Of a stretch of DNA of 64,000 bases, positions 36,466 to 46,852 are shown piece by piece; the first letter of the stretch is position 1, and each line of letters begins with the position of its first letter. The translations under genes and the position numbers were made by a program. Under the pieces are notes generated by a model, which was given only the letters and a program-made list of their open reading frames with translations, searched no databases and had not been told where the DNA came from. Source of the DNA: Paenibacillus naphthalenovorans. GTDB taxonomy: Bacteria; Bacillota; Bacilli; Paenibacillales; NBRC-103111. Location: positions 1 to 64,000 of the forward strand of contig NZ_FNDY01000004.1 of the NCBI RefSeq assembly GCF_900099895.1, given 5' to 3'.

Positions 36466-36861
36466 CTATCTGCGCCAAAAAAAATAAGTATTTCCCCGGT
36501 CTGCCATTTTGCGTAATAACGCGTATATCCAACCTTTAAACATTGGACGGCTAAGCGGAAACACGAGAAGAAATCCAAGCACATCCGTCAAAAGGCCGGG
36601 AGTTAACAGCAGTATTCCTCCGGTAAACACACATATTCCGTCCACAATCGAATCCCCGGGAAGCTGGCCCAGAGAAAGCTGATTCTGTGCCTGCCGCCAC
36701 ACCTTGAGGCCCTCTCTGCGCGCAAGCCATGCGCCCAAAAAACCGGTCACGATCATCAATCCGAAGGTGGGCCAACCGCCAATCAGCTTACCCATTTGAA
36801 AGATAACGATCAGCTCCAAAGCCGGAATCACAATCAATGCGATGACAACATAACGTAACAT
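36466..36861 (-). CDS. fxsA: FxsA family membrane protein
   Basis: The 131-residue protein has three or four membrane segments and the FxsA pattern: LIVIPALELIVIFQMGKLIG, then a long-linker cytoplasmic part with WRQAQNQLSLGQLPGDSIVD, and GGILLLTPGLLTDVLGFLLV. In E. coli FxsA affects phage F exclusion; its normal role is not known. It lies 7 bp after the thioesterase gene and is probably co-transcribed with it. Confidence 0.9.
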   Translation of the reverse strand: MLRYVVIALIVIPALELIVIFQMGKLIGGWPTFGLMIVTGFLGAWLARREGLKVWRQAQNQLSLGQLPGDSIVDGICVFTGGILLLTPGLLTDVLGFLLVFPLSRPMFKGWIYALLRKMADRGNTYFFWRR

Positions 36862-36868
36862 GGACGGA

Positions 36869-37276
36869 TCAGCTCCATTCCTTGATCAGCGTGTATACAT
36901 CCGGCGCTTCTTTATCGATTCGGACCGGTTTCCAATCGCGGTTCAGCCACACATGCCGGGTGCCTCCGCTGACCAGCAGCTCACTTTCCCTGTGAACTTC
37001 GCTCTCAAAACGAATGCGCAGGTGACTAAACTCTGCAATCCGGGTAAGGATTGTAATCGAATCGTCATAACGGGCCGGCTGATGAAACTTCAAATCCGCT
37101 TCAATAACAGGAAGCAGCAGCCCCTTGGCCTCTAAAGTCCGATACGGCATGCCCATCTCCCGGATCATCTCCGTTCGGCCGATTTCAAACCAGTTTAAAT
37201 AATTGGCGTGATACACGACTCCCATTTGGTCTGTTTCCTGATACCGCACACGTATGTGATGACGAAATGTTTTCAT
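36869..37276 (-). CDS. Acyl-CoA thioesterase (YbgC/4HBT hot-dog fold)
   Basis: The 135-residue protein carries the 4-hydroxybenzoyl-CoA thioesterase signature RYQETDQMGVVYHANYLNWF, with the catalytic Asp in the DQMG part, and the helix FEIGRTEMIREMGM. Such enzymes hydrolyse acyl-CoA thioesters; the natural substrate is not clear. It forms a small unit with fxsA between pyk and ppk. Confidence 0.9.
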   Translation of the reverse strand: MKTFRHHIRVRYQETDQMGVVYHANYLNWFEIGRTEMIREMGMPYRTLEAKGLLLPVIEADLKFHQPARYDDSITILTRIAEFSHLRIRFESEVHRESELLVSGGTRHVWLNRDWKPVRIDKEAPDVYTLIKEWS

Positions 37277-37418
37277 AGTTTATGTTTTCACCTCTCATTC
37301 GATAAATGCTCCGATCGAAGCCCATTCAATGAAGAACGGTCCGTGTTTTGGATGAACCTTTTCTTCAACTATCAGAATCGTGACCCTGCCGATCAACTTA
37401 TAAAGTCTTATATTATAG

Positions 37419-37456
37419 AAAAAAGAGCGCACCCGCAAGCGGGTCCGCTCTTTTTG
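37419..37456 (-). terminator. Terminator of the acc-pyk operon
   Basis: AAAAAGAGCG-GACCCGC pairs with GCGGGT-GCGCTCTTTTTT around TT, followed by a T-rich tail on the minus strand. It starts 17 bp after the pyk stop codon. Confidence 0.85.
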
Positions 37457-37472
37457 TATGCCCGGGGCATTC

Positions 37473-39230
37473 TTACAGTACCCGAGCCCGTCCGGAGTAG
37501 ATGACGCCCACTTCGGGATATATGGAGACTTCTTCATTGTCCTTTAGAATCTCCAGCGCGTTAACTACACCAACGACCACAGGCTTGCCAAGGCTGATAC
37601 CAACCACGGCTGCATGGGAAGTAATCCCGCCCGTTTCCGTAATGACGGCTGCGGCCTTTTCGAATGCCGGCATATATTCTTTATCTGTCGTAGGAGTGAC
37701 AAGAATGCACCCTTCGGTTGCTTTGGCGTTCGCCTCTTCCGCACTGCGAGCCGTGATCACTTTTCCGGTAGCGATCTGAGTACCGATTCCTTGTCCCTTG
37801 GCAATCATTTCGCCGATTTGATGCACTTTGATCAGGTTTGTCGTTCCGGAACGTCCTACCGGTACGCCCGCTGTGATGATAACCAGATCGCCAAGGCTGA
37901 CTAAACCGGTTTTGACACTGGCGTCAACCGCATGCTCGAACAATTGGTCCGTGGAGGAGCAAGATTCGCCCTTAACCGGCATAACGCCCCAAACGAGAGA
38001 CAATCGGCGCAATACCCGGTCATCCGGGGTAACGGCAATAATCGGTGCTTTCGGGCGGTATTTGGAAACCATACGTGCCGTATAGCCGCTTTCGGTAGCG
38101 GTCAGAATCGCCTTCGCATCAAGGTCCAAAGCGGAGTTGGCAACCGCCTGGCTAATCGCTTCCGTCACCGTGGTTTGCTGAGCATTGCTTTGGCGGATGA
38201 AAATTTCACGGTGTTCCAATGCCTGCTCCGCACGCTCCGCAATCCGGGCCATCGTTAGCACGGACTCGACCGGATATTTTCCCGCCGCCGTTTCACCGGA
38301 CAGCATCACGGCATCGGATCCGTCGAAAATCGCATTGGCTACGTCGCTTGCTTCCGCACGGGTCGGACGCGGATTGCGCTGCATCGAATCCAGCATCATC
38401 GTTGCCGTAATGACCGGCTTGCCCACCTGGTTACATTTTTTGATCATGGCTTTTTGTACGATCGGTACATCCTCCGCCGGAATTTCCACACCGAGGTCTC
38501 CCCGCGCCACCATCAGTCCGTCGGATACTTCCAGAATCTCATCGAGGTTGTCTACGCCTTCCTGATTTTCAATTTTGGAGATGATCTGAATGTGAGCAGC
38601 GTTATGACGCTCCAAAATTTCACGAATTTCCATGACATCGCTCGCTTTACGCACGAAAGAAGCAGCGATGAAATCAACTCCCTGCTGAATACCGAAAATA
38701 ATATCGTTCGCATCTTTTTCCGTAATCCCCGGCAAATTGATTTTGACGCCGGGTACGTTTACGCCTTTCTTGCTGCCAAGCAATCCGCCATTCTTAATCC
38801 GGCAAACGATATCGGTACCGCGAATATCCTCAACACTCAACCCGATTAAGCCGTCATCGATCAGGATCGTGGAACCGATTCTTACATCTTTGTACAAATC
38901 CCTGTATGTAATAGACACGCGATCAGCATCGCCGAGCACTTCTTCAGTCGTGAGCGTAATCAGCCGGTCTTGAATCAGCTCGACCTTCTGATCGTCCTTC
39001 AGCTTGCCTGTGCGAATCTCCGGACCCTTTGTGTCCAGCAAAATCGCAAGGTTCTTTCCCAGCTCCTGAGAAGCTTTACGGGCATTGGCGATCCGGGCGC
39101 CATGTTCTTCGAAATCGCCGTGGGAGAAGTTGAGCCGCGCGACGTTCATTCCCGCGTTGATCAACTTCTTGAACATGTCCAGCGATTCGCTGACCGGTCC
39201 GATGGTACAAACAATTTTGGTTTTACGCAT
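37473..39230 (-). CDS. pyk: Pyruvate kinase with extra C-terminal domain
   Basis: Pyk makes pyruvate and ATP from phosphoenolpyruvate. The 585-residue protein has [16 protein letters not shown] at the start, the catalytic [17 protein letters not shown] and [13 protein letters not shown], then the usual C-terminal domain. It ends with an extra PEP-utilising-type domain (about residues 475-585, [20 protein letters not shown]), as known in Bacillus and Geobacillus. The ATG overlaps the end of accA by 8 bp and GGAGG lies 11 bases upstream. The pfkA gene that sits between accA and pyk in B. subtilis is absent here. Confidence 0.97.
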   Translation of the reverse strand: MRKTKIVCTIGPVSESLDMFKKLINAGMNVARLNFSHGDFEEHGARIANARKASQELGKNLAILLDTKGPEIRTGKLKDDQKVELIQDRLITLTTEEVLGDADRVSITYRDLYKDVRIGSTILIDDGLIGLSVEDIRGTDIVCRIKNGGLLGSKKGVNVPGVKINLPGITEKDANDIIFGIQQGVDFIAASFVRKASDVMEIREILERHNAAHIQIISKIENQEGVDNLDEILEVSDGLMVARGDLGVEIPAEDVPIVQKAMIKKCNQVGKPVITATMMLDSMQRNPRPTRAEASDVANAIFDGSDAVMLSGETAAGKYPVESVLTMARIAERAEQALEHREIFIRQSNAQQTTVTEAISQAVANSALDLDAKAILTATESGYTARMVSKYRPKAPIIAVTPDDRVLRRLSLVWGVMPVKGESCSSTDQLFEHAVDASVKTGLVSLGDLVIITAGVPVGRSGTTNLIKVHQIGEMIAKGQGIGTQIATGKVITARSAEEANAKATEGCILVTPTTDKEYMPAFEKAAAVITETGGITSHAAVVGISLGKPVVVGVVNALEILKDNEEVSIYPEVGVIYSGRARVL

Positions 39231-40203
39231 GGTTGTGGTTACCCTCCTGAATGGTTGTGAACCGACCGATTTGTCTAAATTTTTTATAACGGTCTTCCAT
39301 TAATTCTTTCTCTGTCATTTTCATTAACTCCTGCAAGTGCGCCCATAATACTTGTTTTATGGATTCAGCCTGCATGACAACATCCCGATGAGCCCCGCCC
39401 TTCGGTTCCGGAATAATCGCGTCGATCACACCGAGCTTTAAAATTTCATCAGCCGTAATCTTCATCGCTTCGGCCGCTTCCATCGATTTCGACGCGTCTT
39501 TATATAGAATCGAGGCCGCACCCTCCGGACTGATCACGGAATAGATCGAATTTTCAAGCATAAACACGCGATTGCCGACGCCAAGCGCCAACGCACCTCC
39601 GCTGCCGCCTTCACCGATCACCACGCATAAAATCGGCACTCGCATGGACGCCATCTCAAGCAGATTGCGCGCGATGGCTTCACCTTGACCCCGTTCTTCT
39701 GCCGCATTCCCTGGATAAGCGCCTTTGGTATCAATAAATGTAATGATGGGCCGGTTGAATTTATTGGCTTGCTTCATCAGACGCAGCGCTTTACGGAATC
39801 CTTCCGGGTGAGGACTGCCGAAATGGCGGGCGATATTATCCTTTGTATCCTTGCCCTTCTGGTGTCCGACGACCGTCACGGGAATCCCGTTAAAACGGCC
39901 TATTCCGCCAACGATGGCTAAGTCGTCCCCATAAACACGGTCGCCATGAAGCTCAATAAAATCCGTGAATAAGTATTGAATGTAATCGAGCGTCGTAGGA
40001 CGTTGAGGATGGCGGGCCACCTGCATCTTCTGTTGTGTGGTCATGCTTGAGTACAATTCGGCTTCCAACTGCTGATATCGCTGCTCCAACCGGTCAATTT
40101 CGTCCGAGAAATCAATTTTCTTTTCCTCTCCGAATTTGCGCAGCTCATCGATTTTCGCGCGAAGCTCGACAAGCGGCAGCTCAAAAGGCATTTCACTTGC
40201 CAC
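39223..40203 (-). CDS. accA: Acetyl-CoA carboxylase carboxyltransferase subunit alpha
   Basis: AccA and AccD transfer CO2 from carboxybiotin to acetyl-CoA in the first step of fatty acid synthesis. The 326-residue protein has [54 protein letters not shown] and [20 protein letters not shown] start at 40203 is preferred, as GGAGGAG lies 7 bases upstream. The ATG at 40191 is 19 bases away. The gene overlaps accD by 11 bp. Confidence 0.97.
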   Translation of the reverse strand: MASEMPFELPLVELRAKIDELRKFGEEKKIDFSDEIDRLEQRYQQLEAELYSSMTTQQKMQVARHPQRPTTLDYIQYLFTDFIELHGDRVYGDDLAIVGGIGRFNGIPVTVVGHQKGKDTKDNIARHFGSPHPEGFRKALRLMKQANKFNRPIITFIDTKGAYPGNAAEERGQGEAIARNLLEMASMRVPILCVVIGEGGSGGALALGVGNRVFMLENSIYSVISPEGAASILYKDASKSMEAAEAMKITADEILKLGVIDAIIPEPKGGAHRDVVMQAESIKQVLWAHLQELMKMTEKELMEDRYKKFRQIGRFTTIQEGNHNHA

Positions 40204-41119
40204 TGGCCGTCTCCTCCTTTACCGTATGCATGCTAAGCAGCTTGGTCAGCATGGTCCGCATTTCTTTTCGGTGCACCACGAAATCGACCTGTCCATGCTT
40301 GAGATTGAATTCGGCGGTTTGAAAGTTATCCGGTAGCTTCTGACGAATCGTCTGCTCGATCACCCGGCGTCCTGTAAAGCCGAAAGCCGCTCCCGGTTCA
40401 GCAATGATATAATCGCCCAAGGTAGCGAAACTCGCAGACACGCCTCCGAATGTCGGGTCCGTAATAACGGAGATGTACAGTCCCCCCTGCTCATTCAGCT
40501 TGGCCAGGGCCGCGCTCGTTTTGGCCATCTGCATCAAGCTGAGAATGCTCTCCTGCATCCGCGCTCCGCCCGACGTCGAGAAAATAATGACCGGCCGCTG
40601 TTTGGCAATGGCCTGTTCAATAGCCCTTGTCACTTTTTCTCCTACGACCGAGCCAAGCGAGCCTCCCATAAAATCGAAGCTCATCACCGCTACGATAACC
40701 GGGTATCCGCCGATGGTTCCCTCGCCGGTAATCACCGCATCCTGCATCCCCGTAGTTTCAACAGCTTTGTTATATTTGTTCACGTAATCGGGAAAGCCCA
40801 GCGGATCTTCCGAGCCCAATTCACTATCGAATTCCGTGAACTCGCCATCGTCCATCGTCATCTGGATGCGCTCAACCGCGTTGAGTTTATAATGATAATC
40901 GCACGCGGCACACACCTTCAGGTTCTTGTCCAGTTCCTTGTTATACTGGATGGTCCCGCATCTCGGGCACTTGTTCATCAGTCCTTCGGGAATTTCACGT
41001 TTCGGACGCTCCTCGGGAACGTCGATCGCTCCATCAACCGGAGCATTGGGCGCAGGCCTGTCCGCCGATGGAACAGTGGCGTATTTTCTTTTTTTCTGAA
41101 ATAAATCTTTGAACTGCAC
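40193..41119 (-). CDS. accD: Acetyl-CoA carboxylase carboxyltransferase subunit beta
   Basis: The 308-residue beta subunit has a four-cysteine zinc ribbon ([13 protein letters not shown]...VCAACDYHY, about residues 51-75) and crotonase-fold motifs ([36 protein letters not shown]). It has a charged, proline-rich N-terminal stretch before the ribbon. It forms one unit with accA and pyk. Biotin carboxylase genes are not in the window. Confidence 0.97.
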   Translation of the reverse strand: MQFKDLFQKKRKYATVPSADRPAPNAPVDGAIDVPEERPKREIPEGLMNKCPRCGTIQYNKELDKNLKVCAACDYHYKLNAVERIQMTMDDGEFTEFDSELGSEDPLGFPDYVNKYNKAVETTGMQDAVITGEGTIGGYPVIVAVMSFDFMGGSLGSVVGEKVTRAIEQAIAKQRPVIIFSTSGGARMQESILSLMQMAKTSAALAKLNEQGGLYISVITDPTFGGVSASFATLGDYIIAEPGAAFGFTGRRVIEQTIRQKLPDNFQTAEFNLKHGQVDFVVHRKEMRTMLTKLLSMHTVKEETASGK

Positions 41120-41174
41120 GTCTACACCTCACTTGCGAATGATGGACTTGTCCGTGCCCAAACGGTACTTGTGG

Positions 41175-41366
41175 CTATGATCTATGCAAAATGGTGTTTA
41201 GAACCTCTTGAACCTCTTCCAATTCGCCTTCGGGAACTAAAATTTCAAATTGATTTTTTGTCATGTTGATCGCGCGCACCTGTACAAGAAAGCCCTCTTC
41301 CGTCAGTCTTTGCTTGATTCTCTCAGCGATTTTGGCTGTCGGAGCGATATAGATTACCGTCCACAT
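41175..41366 (-). CDS. Small conserved-looking protein upstream of accD
   Basis: The 63-residue protein begins MWTVIYIAPTAKIAERIKQR and has a beta-alpha-beta pattern with FLVQVRAINMTKNQFEILVPEGEL. This resembles small DUF2007-like signal-transducing domains, but I cannot confirm the family. The start at 41366 has GGGGAGG 11 bases upstream; the frame continues 20 codons further without a site. It lies 55 bp before accD and is probably the first gene of the acc-pyk operon. Confidence 0.7.
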   Translation of the reverse strand: MWTVIYIAPTAKIAERIKQRLTEEGFLVQVRAINMTKNQFEILVPEGELEEVQEVLNTILHRS

Positions 41367-41468
41367 GAAAAAAAAGACCTCCCCAAGGTTAAAACGGCAG
41401 CGCTGTCCTAAAGCTTGGCAAATCAACCTTTTTCATAAGGAAAGCTGAGGACGCGAGCGTTTGTCAAG

Positions 41469-41515
41469 GTGATTCAGTAATGTGGATACAACTTATGGCC
41501 CACGTTCTGAATCAC
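41469..41515 (-). other. Long hairpin upstream of the acc operon
   Basis: GTGATTCAG (41507-41515 read on the minus strand) pairs perfectly with CTGAATCAC (41469-41477). The inner bases AACGTGG / CCACATT extend the stem to about 16 bp with one mismatch. It lies about 100 bp upstream of the first gene of the acc operon, in a 262-bp gap. I see no T-box or FapR operator sequence. It may be a leader structure. Confidence 0.5.
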
Positions 41516-41628
41516 GGACATATTGGATTAATGATATCATAAGTGCTCTTTTGCCCGCAACCGAACCTTAGCGCTTTTCGGGGAGATCTGATTTCTTAAA
41601 TATCATCGGCATTTCGCCAAAAAAGACT

Positions 41629-42123
41629 TCATTCAACCGGAGGAAGGCCGTCCAATTCATCCTGGTGCTTGTGGGCAATGCGCGCCGAAGCCGCTGCGGC
41701 AAGTCCCGCAACAAGGTCATCCAGAAACACGTGAATCCCCGTTTTATGGTTATTCAAGTCCCGGATAATGCCTATTTTCTGCTTGTCCAGGAATCCAAAG
41801 CTGGTCAGTCCGATCATTCCGTACACATGAACGATCCCAAGCGCGAGCGTTTCGTCCACACCGTACAGGGGGGCGTCTGTTTCCATCAATCCCTGCAGCG
41901 GTTCGGGAAGCAGCTTTTTCTCCGCCAACTCATCCAACGCAATTCCGGTGTACAACACATATTGCACTTCCCTTTTTTTTAAAACGGTCATTACGCTGTT
42001 CACGCAAGCTTGCTTGGAAAGCGCCGGATTATAGGGATGCTGCAGCTTGTACACGATATCGGCAATACTTTCGACACTCACGCCCCGCTTCTCCAGATAT
42101 TCGACAATTGATTGATGCGGCAT
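41629..42123 (-). CDS. Phosphatidylglycerophosphatase A-related protein (YutG-like)
   Basis: The 164-residue soluble protein matches the YutG/PgpA group: GVSVESIADIVYKLQHPYNP at the N-terminus, then ALGIVHVYGMIGLTSFGFLD and the motif NNHKTGIHVFLDDLVAGLAA. The conserved Lys-His-Asp pattern suggests phosphatase activity on phosphatidylglycerophosphate, although the Bacillus homologues lack the membrane helices of E. coli PgpA. GGAGGAGG lies upstream. It lies downstream of dnaE. Confidence 0.8.
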   Translation of the reverse strand: MPHQSIVEYLEKRGVSVESIADIVYKLQHPYNPALSKQACVNSVMTVLKKREVQYVLYTGIALDELAEKKLLPEPLQGLMETDAPLYGVDETLALGIVHVYGMIGLTSFGFLDKQKIGIIRDLNNHKTGIHVFLDDLVAGLAAAASARIAHKHQDELDGLPPVE

Positions 42124-42212
42124 AAAAACAACGCCTCCTCCAGTTCCATCAGATCGGTCGGCAGCACGCCGATGCCGTACGGGTTATTAAATGTATGCGG
42201 AGGAAGACGGAA

Positions 42213-45200
42213 TTATTTCACTTTTACACATTCTTTACCGAGCAGCTCTTCAATGCGCCGGAAAAGCTCCGGAGAGGGCCTTACCTTGTATTTATCGCTT
42301 AAGCCCAGCGTTTTTTGGCTTTTCTCATAGTAGAGTACAACCGGCAGTGCCCCTGTATGCTGCGCAATCAGCCGCTTCAGCTCGGAGAGAACGCCGGGCT
42401 GCTCATGCTGCGCGGGGATTCGGATATACACCCGCTGGGATACCGGAGCAGCCGAGGCCCCGGCGGCCTTCGGCGCAGCCGGCTGCCTGCGGGCTGGCGG
42501 GGACGGCCCTCGTTCGCTTCGGGAAAACTTGCCTCCCGCCGCGGAAGCAGCGGGTTTGACCGCCTTCTGCTCCAGGTGCGGGTCGTCCAGCGCCAGCAGC
42601 TGGTTGGCAAACAGCTTATAGTCCTCGTCTCCGAGCTGCAGCTTGGCCATGATGAGCACCGGCTTTCCCTTCTGCACGAGCGGAGCGTATTTTTTCCACA
42701 CCTCCGGGAAGAGGACAACCTCCGTTTTGCCGACACGGTCTTCCAGTTCCATGAACGCCATCGGCTGGCCTTTCTTGGTCACGATCGTCTTGCTTGCCGT
42801 GACCAGCCCGGCTACCATCACATCGCTTCCGTCAGGATATTCTTGCAGCGATGACAAAGGATCAAGCTCAAGCTTATGCAGTTTGGACTCGAACTCGTCA
42901 AGCGGACTGCCGGAGATATAAAGACCGGTCAGTTCTCTTTCCAGCTCAAGCTGCTGCGTCAACGTAAATGGAGGGATATCCGGATATTCTACCTCCCAAT
43001 TCACCTCTTCCGTAAACCCAAATCCTTCCAGAACGAGCTGCAGATCCTCGCGGTCCTTTCGCCACTTGACGGCCGCATCGATGGCCTCCTCCAGCATCGC
43101 CAGCAGCTGAGCGCGGTGTCCCGGCAGCGAATCGAAGGCGCCCCCTTGAATCAATGATTCCATCACGCGCTTGTTGCATACCCGCAGATCGATGCGCCGG
43201 CAGAAGTCGATCAAGCTTTGGTAGGGACCGGATTCCCTCTGTTTCAGGATCGATTCGATCGCGGTTGTGCCGACATTTTTGATGGCTGCCAGCCCGAAAC
43301 GAATGGCGCCGCCCTCCCGGGTTTGGACCGGGGTAAACAAAAAGCCGCTCTCGTTCACATCCGGCGGCAGTACCGCTATGCCCATCCGCCTGCATTCGTC
43401 CACGTATTCCGCCACTTTATGGTGGCTGCCCATGACTGCGGTAAGCATCGAAGCCATGAACTGCACAGGATAATGAGCCTTTAAATAAGCCGTCTGGAAC
43501 GCCAAAACGCCGTAAGCCGTCGCATGAGCCCGCGGAAATCCGTAGTCCGCGAAGCGGACGATCATGTCGTACACCCGGTTCGCTTCGGCTTCGCTGTAGC
43601 CCTGTCCCAAGCTGCCTTGAACGAAGTGGGACCGTTCCTGATCCAGTACCTCGCGTTTCTTCTTGCTGACCGCTCTGCGCAGCAAATCCGCTTCCCCCAG
43701 ACTGAAGCCGGCCATCAGCGAAGCGATTTGCATGATTTGTTCCTGGTAAACAATAATGCCGTAAGTATCCCGAAGAATCGGTTCCAGCGCTTCATGCGGA
43801 TATTCCACCTGCAGTTGTCCGTGCTTGCCCCCGATATACTTCGGAATAAACTCCATCGGGCCCGGCCGGTACAGGGCGAGAACCGAGACAATATCTTCAA
43901 AATCCGACGGCCTCAGCTCCTTGAGCACGCGCCGAACCCCTTGCGATTCGAGCTGAAATATGCCAGTCGTGTCTCCGCGGCCCAACAGTTCGTAGGTCGC
44001 CGGATCGTCCATCGGCACCTGTGTCCAGTCCGGAGCCTTACCGGTCTGCTCGCGGATCCACTCCACTGTACGCTCAATGATGGAAAGCGTACGCAGTCCG
44101 AGAAAATCCATTTTGAGCAGCCCTATCGCTTCCAAATGCTCCATCGGATACTGCGTCAGCGCTGTCTGCTCGTTTCCTTCCTGCAGAGGCACGTACTGGG
44201 TCAGCGGCTCGCGCGAAATGATGACGCCCGCCGCGTGTGTAGACGCATGCCTCGGCATGCCCTCGACCTTCATGGCAAGCGACAGCAGTTCCGCCGTCTT
44301 GGGCTGCCTGTCGGCCAGCGCTTTCAGCTCGGGACTGACGCGCAGCGCTTCCTCCAGCGTCATGCCGAGCTGATTGGGAATCAGCTTCGCCGTGCGGTCC
44401 ACTTCGTTATACGGCACATTCAGCGCCCGTCCCACATCCCTTACCGCCGCTTTAGCGGCCATCGTACCGAAGGTGATGATCTGGGCGACCCGATCCCTGC
44501 CGTATTTTTGAACCACATAGTCAATGACTTCATCGCGTCTAAGATCGCTGAAATCGATATCGATATCGGGCATCGACACCCGCTCGGGATTAAGAAACCT
44601 CTCAAACAGCAGGTTGTAGCGAATCGGATCCACATTCGTGATATTCAACGTGTAGGCAACCAGACTGCCCGCGGACGAGCCGCGTCCCGGTCCCGTAGCG
44701 ATGCCCCGTTCATGCGCAAAACGGATGAAATCCCACACGATCAGAAAATAATCGGAGTAACCCATCCTTTCGATGACGTCGAGCTCATACTGAAGCCTCT
44801 GCTCCACCGCTTCCCTCCACGCCGCGTCCTGCCATTCCTTGAGAGCGGAGTAGCGTCTTTTAAGCCCTTGCCCGCAAAGCTCCGCAAGATACGCGCCGGC
44901 CGTTAACCCTTCCGGAATCGGATCGAACTGCGGGAGGATGAACCGCCCAAATTCAAGCTCCAGATTGCAGCGTTCAGCAACAGCCGCCGTGTTCGCTATC
45001 GCTTCCGGTACATGGGCGAACATCCGTGCCATCTCGTCTTTACTCTTGAGATACAGCTGTGAAGAATGAAAGCGGAGCCGCTCTTCGTCCTCCACGGTTT
45101 TGCCCGTGCCGATGCACAGCAATATATCCTGCACCGCATGATCCTGCTCCCGTACGTAATGCACGTCATTGGTGGCGATCAGCGGAATCCCTGTCTCACG

Positions 45201-45785
45201 GCCAAGCCTGATCATCTCGTACATCACTTTTTTTTGCTCCGGAAGCCCGTGATCCTGCAGCTCCAGAAAAAAATCGTCTCCGAATATCGCCCGGTACCTG
45301 AGCGCCGCTTCCTTCGCTTCCTCATAGCGTCCGTGCAGCAAATGCTGGGATACCTCGCTCCCCAGACAGGAGCTCGTGCACACCAGTCCTTCCGAATAGC
45401 GCTCCAGATGTTCGAGATCGATCCTCGGCTTGTAATGATAGCCTTCCATATGCGCAATGGAACAAAGCTTCATCAGGTTTTGATAGCCGGTCTGATTTTT
45501 GGCGAGCAGAATCAAATGATAGATGGGCTGCTCCTGTCTGGTGCCCTTTGTACGTAATGAACCCGCAGTAAAGTACATTTCACAGCCGATGATCGGCTTG
45601 ATGCCCCGTTCCTTGCACGCGCGGTAAAAAGGAATAACACCGTACATCACGCCATGGTCCGTAAGCGCCAAAGCCTCCATGCCAAGCTCGGCCGCTTGCT
45701 GAACCAGATCCTGAATGCGTGCGGCGCCGTCAAGCAAGCTGTATTCGCTGTGCACATGCAAATGGACAAAATCGATATCGCCCAT
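42213..45785 (-). CDS. dnaE: DNA polymerase III subunit alpha (DnaE)
   Basis: DnaE is the second replicative polymerase of Gram-positive bacteria and extends primers before PolC takes over. The 1190-residue protein has an N-terminal PHP domain (VHLHVHSEYSLLDGA), a polymerase core with catalytic acids in SMPDIDIDFSD and the GPGRGSSAGSLVAYTL motif, a helix-hairpin-helix region, an OB fold (MVAGLVTASKTIVTKKGQPM) and a C-terminal extension with an alanine/proline-rich stretch (about 1080-1120). AGGAGG precedes the ATG. Its place beside acc and ytrI/ytrH matches B. subtilis. Confidence 0.97.
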   Translation of the reverse strand: MGDIDFVHLHVHSEYSLLDGAARIQDLVQQAAELGMEALALTDHGVMYGVIPFYRACKERGIKPIIGCEMYFTAGSLRTKGTRQEQPIYHLILLAKNQTGYQNLMKLCSIAHMEGYHYKPRIDLEHLERYSEGLVCTSSCLGSEVSQHLLHGRYEEAKEAALRYRAIFGDDFFLELQDHGLPEQKKVMYEMIRLGRETGIPLIATNDVHYVREQDHAVQDILLCIGTGKTVEDEERLRFHSSQLYLKSKDEMARMFAHVPEAIANTAAVAERCNLELEFGRFILPQFDPIPEGLTAGAYLAELCGQGLKRRYSALKEWQDAAWREAVEQRLQYELDVIERMGYSDYFLIVWDFIRFAHERGIATGPGRGSSAGSLVAYTLNITNVDPIRYNLLFERFLNPERVSMPDIDIDFSDLRRDEVIDYVVQKYGRDRVAQIITFGTMAAKAAVRDVGRALNVPYNEVDRTAKLIPNQLGMTLEEALRVSPELKALADRQPKTAELLSLAMKVEGMPRHASTHAAGVIISREPLTQYVPLQEGNEQTALTQYPMEHLEAIGLLKMDFLGLRTLSIIERTVEWIREQTGKAPDWTQVPMDDPATYELLGRGDTTGIFQLESQGVRRVLKELRPSDFEDIVSVLALYRPGPMEFIPKYIGGKHGQLQVEYPHEALEPILRDTYGIIVYQEQIMQIASLMAGFSLGEADLLRRAVSKKKREVLDQERSHFVQGSLGQGYSEAEANRVYDMIVRFADYGFPRAHATAYGVLAFQTAYLKAHYPVQFMASMLTAVMGSHHKVAEYVDECRRMGIAVLPPDVNESGFLFTPVQTREGGAIRFGLAAIKNVGTTAIESILKQRESGPYQSLIDFCRRIDLRVCNKRVMESLIQGGAFDSLPGHRAQLLAMLEEAIDAAVKWRKDREDLQLVLEGFGFTEEVNWEVEYPDIPPFTLTQQLELERELTGLYISGSPLDEFESKLHKLELDPLSSLQEYPDGSDVMVAGLVTASKTIVTKKGQPMAFMELEDRVGKTEVVLFPEVWKKYAPLVQKGKPVLIMAKLQLGDEDYKLFANQLLALDDPHLEQKAVKPAASAAGGKFSRSERGPSPPARRQPAAPKAAGASAAPVSQRVYIRIPAQHEQPGVLSELKRLIAQHTGALPVVLYYEKSQKTLGLSDKYKVRPSPELFRRIEELLGKECVKVK

Positions 45786-45981
45786 CCGGGCCGCCTCCTA
45801 TACTTACTGAATCCCTCAAAAAAAATCTTGTACCTATTTTAGCATAAGGCGAACAAGTGTGCCATATATTTAGATGAAGAAGCATTCGAGGGTCGGGGCC
45901 GGCAGGCTGCTTACGGGGGACAACCTCTTTCAGCATGGGTCCGCCCTATAGCGAACAGTCAAAGAACGGGAAAGGGTGGAA

Positions 45982-46317
45982 ATGATGGCGGTATTTTTAT
46001 CCAAATGCTTGCTGGATTTTTTCGTGGCGTTCGGGGTTGTTTTTGGGGGAACCATGCTGGCGGGAATCAGCGCCGTCATTACATTGGAGCCTCCCGTATA
46101 CAAAATGATGAATGTGTCGGAGCAGATCAAAATATGGGCTATGGTTGCCGCCATCGGCGGAACGATTGATCCGATCCGGGCGATCGAAACTCATTTTCAT
46201 GACGGCCACATTTCTCCTGCCATTCAACAAATCATGTACATCGTGTGCGCATTTATCGGGGCCCATATGGGCACGACGCTTATTCAATGGATCTGCAAGG
46301 GAGGGAGCAGCGGTTGA
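45982..46317 (+). CDS. ytrH: Sporulation membrane protein YtrH
   Basis: The 111-residue protein has three membrane segments and the YtrH pattern LLDFFVAFGVVFGGTMLAGI, then AAIGGTIDPIRAIETHFHDG and a C-terminal segment IVCAFIGAHMGTTLIQWI. In B. subtilis ytrH and ytrI are SigE genes needed for spore resistance. The start at 45982 has AAAGG 6 bases upstream; GTG 45976 and ATG 45985 are alternatives. It is divergent from dnaE, with ytrI overlapping it by 4 bp (TTGA). Confidence 0.92.
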   Translation: MMAVFLSKCLLDFFVAFGVVFGGTMLAGISAVITLEPPVYKMMNVSEQIKIWAMVAAIGGTIDPIRAIETHFHDGHISPAIQQIMYIVCAFIGAHMGTTLIQWICKGGSSG

Positions 46318-46823
46318 AAATTCCCCCTCACGAATCGGCAGGAAATGTTTTGCGTGCGGTAGGATTGCTGATTGCCGGCATGATCATCGGCGCCGCACTT
46401 TTTCTAAGTATCTATAACCAGCGCCTTAATATGATGATCGTTCAGAACAGGGAACTCGTGTCTGAAAATGTCAGATTGGAGGGGGAAGTGGAGGACTTGA
46501 AAAAAAACAAAAATCAACAAAATACGATCAACCTGCTGAATATTTATGTGGAATCGGCCGACGATTCTCCATTGGATAAAATAACGGAAAGCGAGCTGAA
46601 GCGCCGAATCCACGGCGAGCTCAAAAAAATTATCGTCGGCCGCAAAATTTCGGATTTTGCAGCCATGCCGGATGTGTACGAGCAGATTCTAAAAGAAAAA
46701 CCGTATACAGGGGTTCTGGACAAGGACTACATCGTCCAATCGGTCAGATGGATCGTCTTGACGCAAACGGAGCTCAAGGTTTGGGTCACGGTCAAGGAAT
46801 GGAAACGAATTCCGATGGCGTGA
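46314..46823 (+). CDS. ytrI: Sporulation protein YtrI
   Basis: The 169-residue protein has one N-terminal membrane segment (about residues 17-37, GLLIAGMIIGAALFLSI), a coiled-coil stretch (LVSENVRLEGEVEDLKKN), and a compact extracytoplasmic domain ending KVWVTVKEWKRIPMA. The TTG start at 46314 overlaps the ytrH stop codon and has GGAGGG 8-9 bases upstream. It pairs with ytrH in a conserved spore-assembly unit. Confidence 0.88.
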   Translation: MKIPPHESAGNVLRAVGLLIAGMIIGAALFLSIYNQRLNMMIVQNRELVSENVRLEGEVEDLKKNKNQQNTINLLNIYVESADDSPLDKITESELKRRIHGELKKIIVGRKISDFAAMPDVYEQILKEKPYTGVLDKDYIVQSVRWIVLTQTELKVWVTVKEWKRIPMA

Positions 46824-46852
46824 TCGCCCCCGATTCATCAGGTGGTAACCGG

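Noticed and set aside
43524-44906. 460-codon plus-strand frame opposite dnaE
   Set aside because: It is antisense to conserved DnaE motifs and has no binding site or family pattern.
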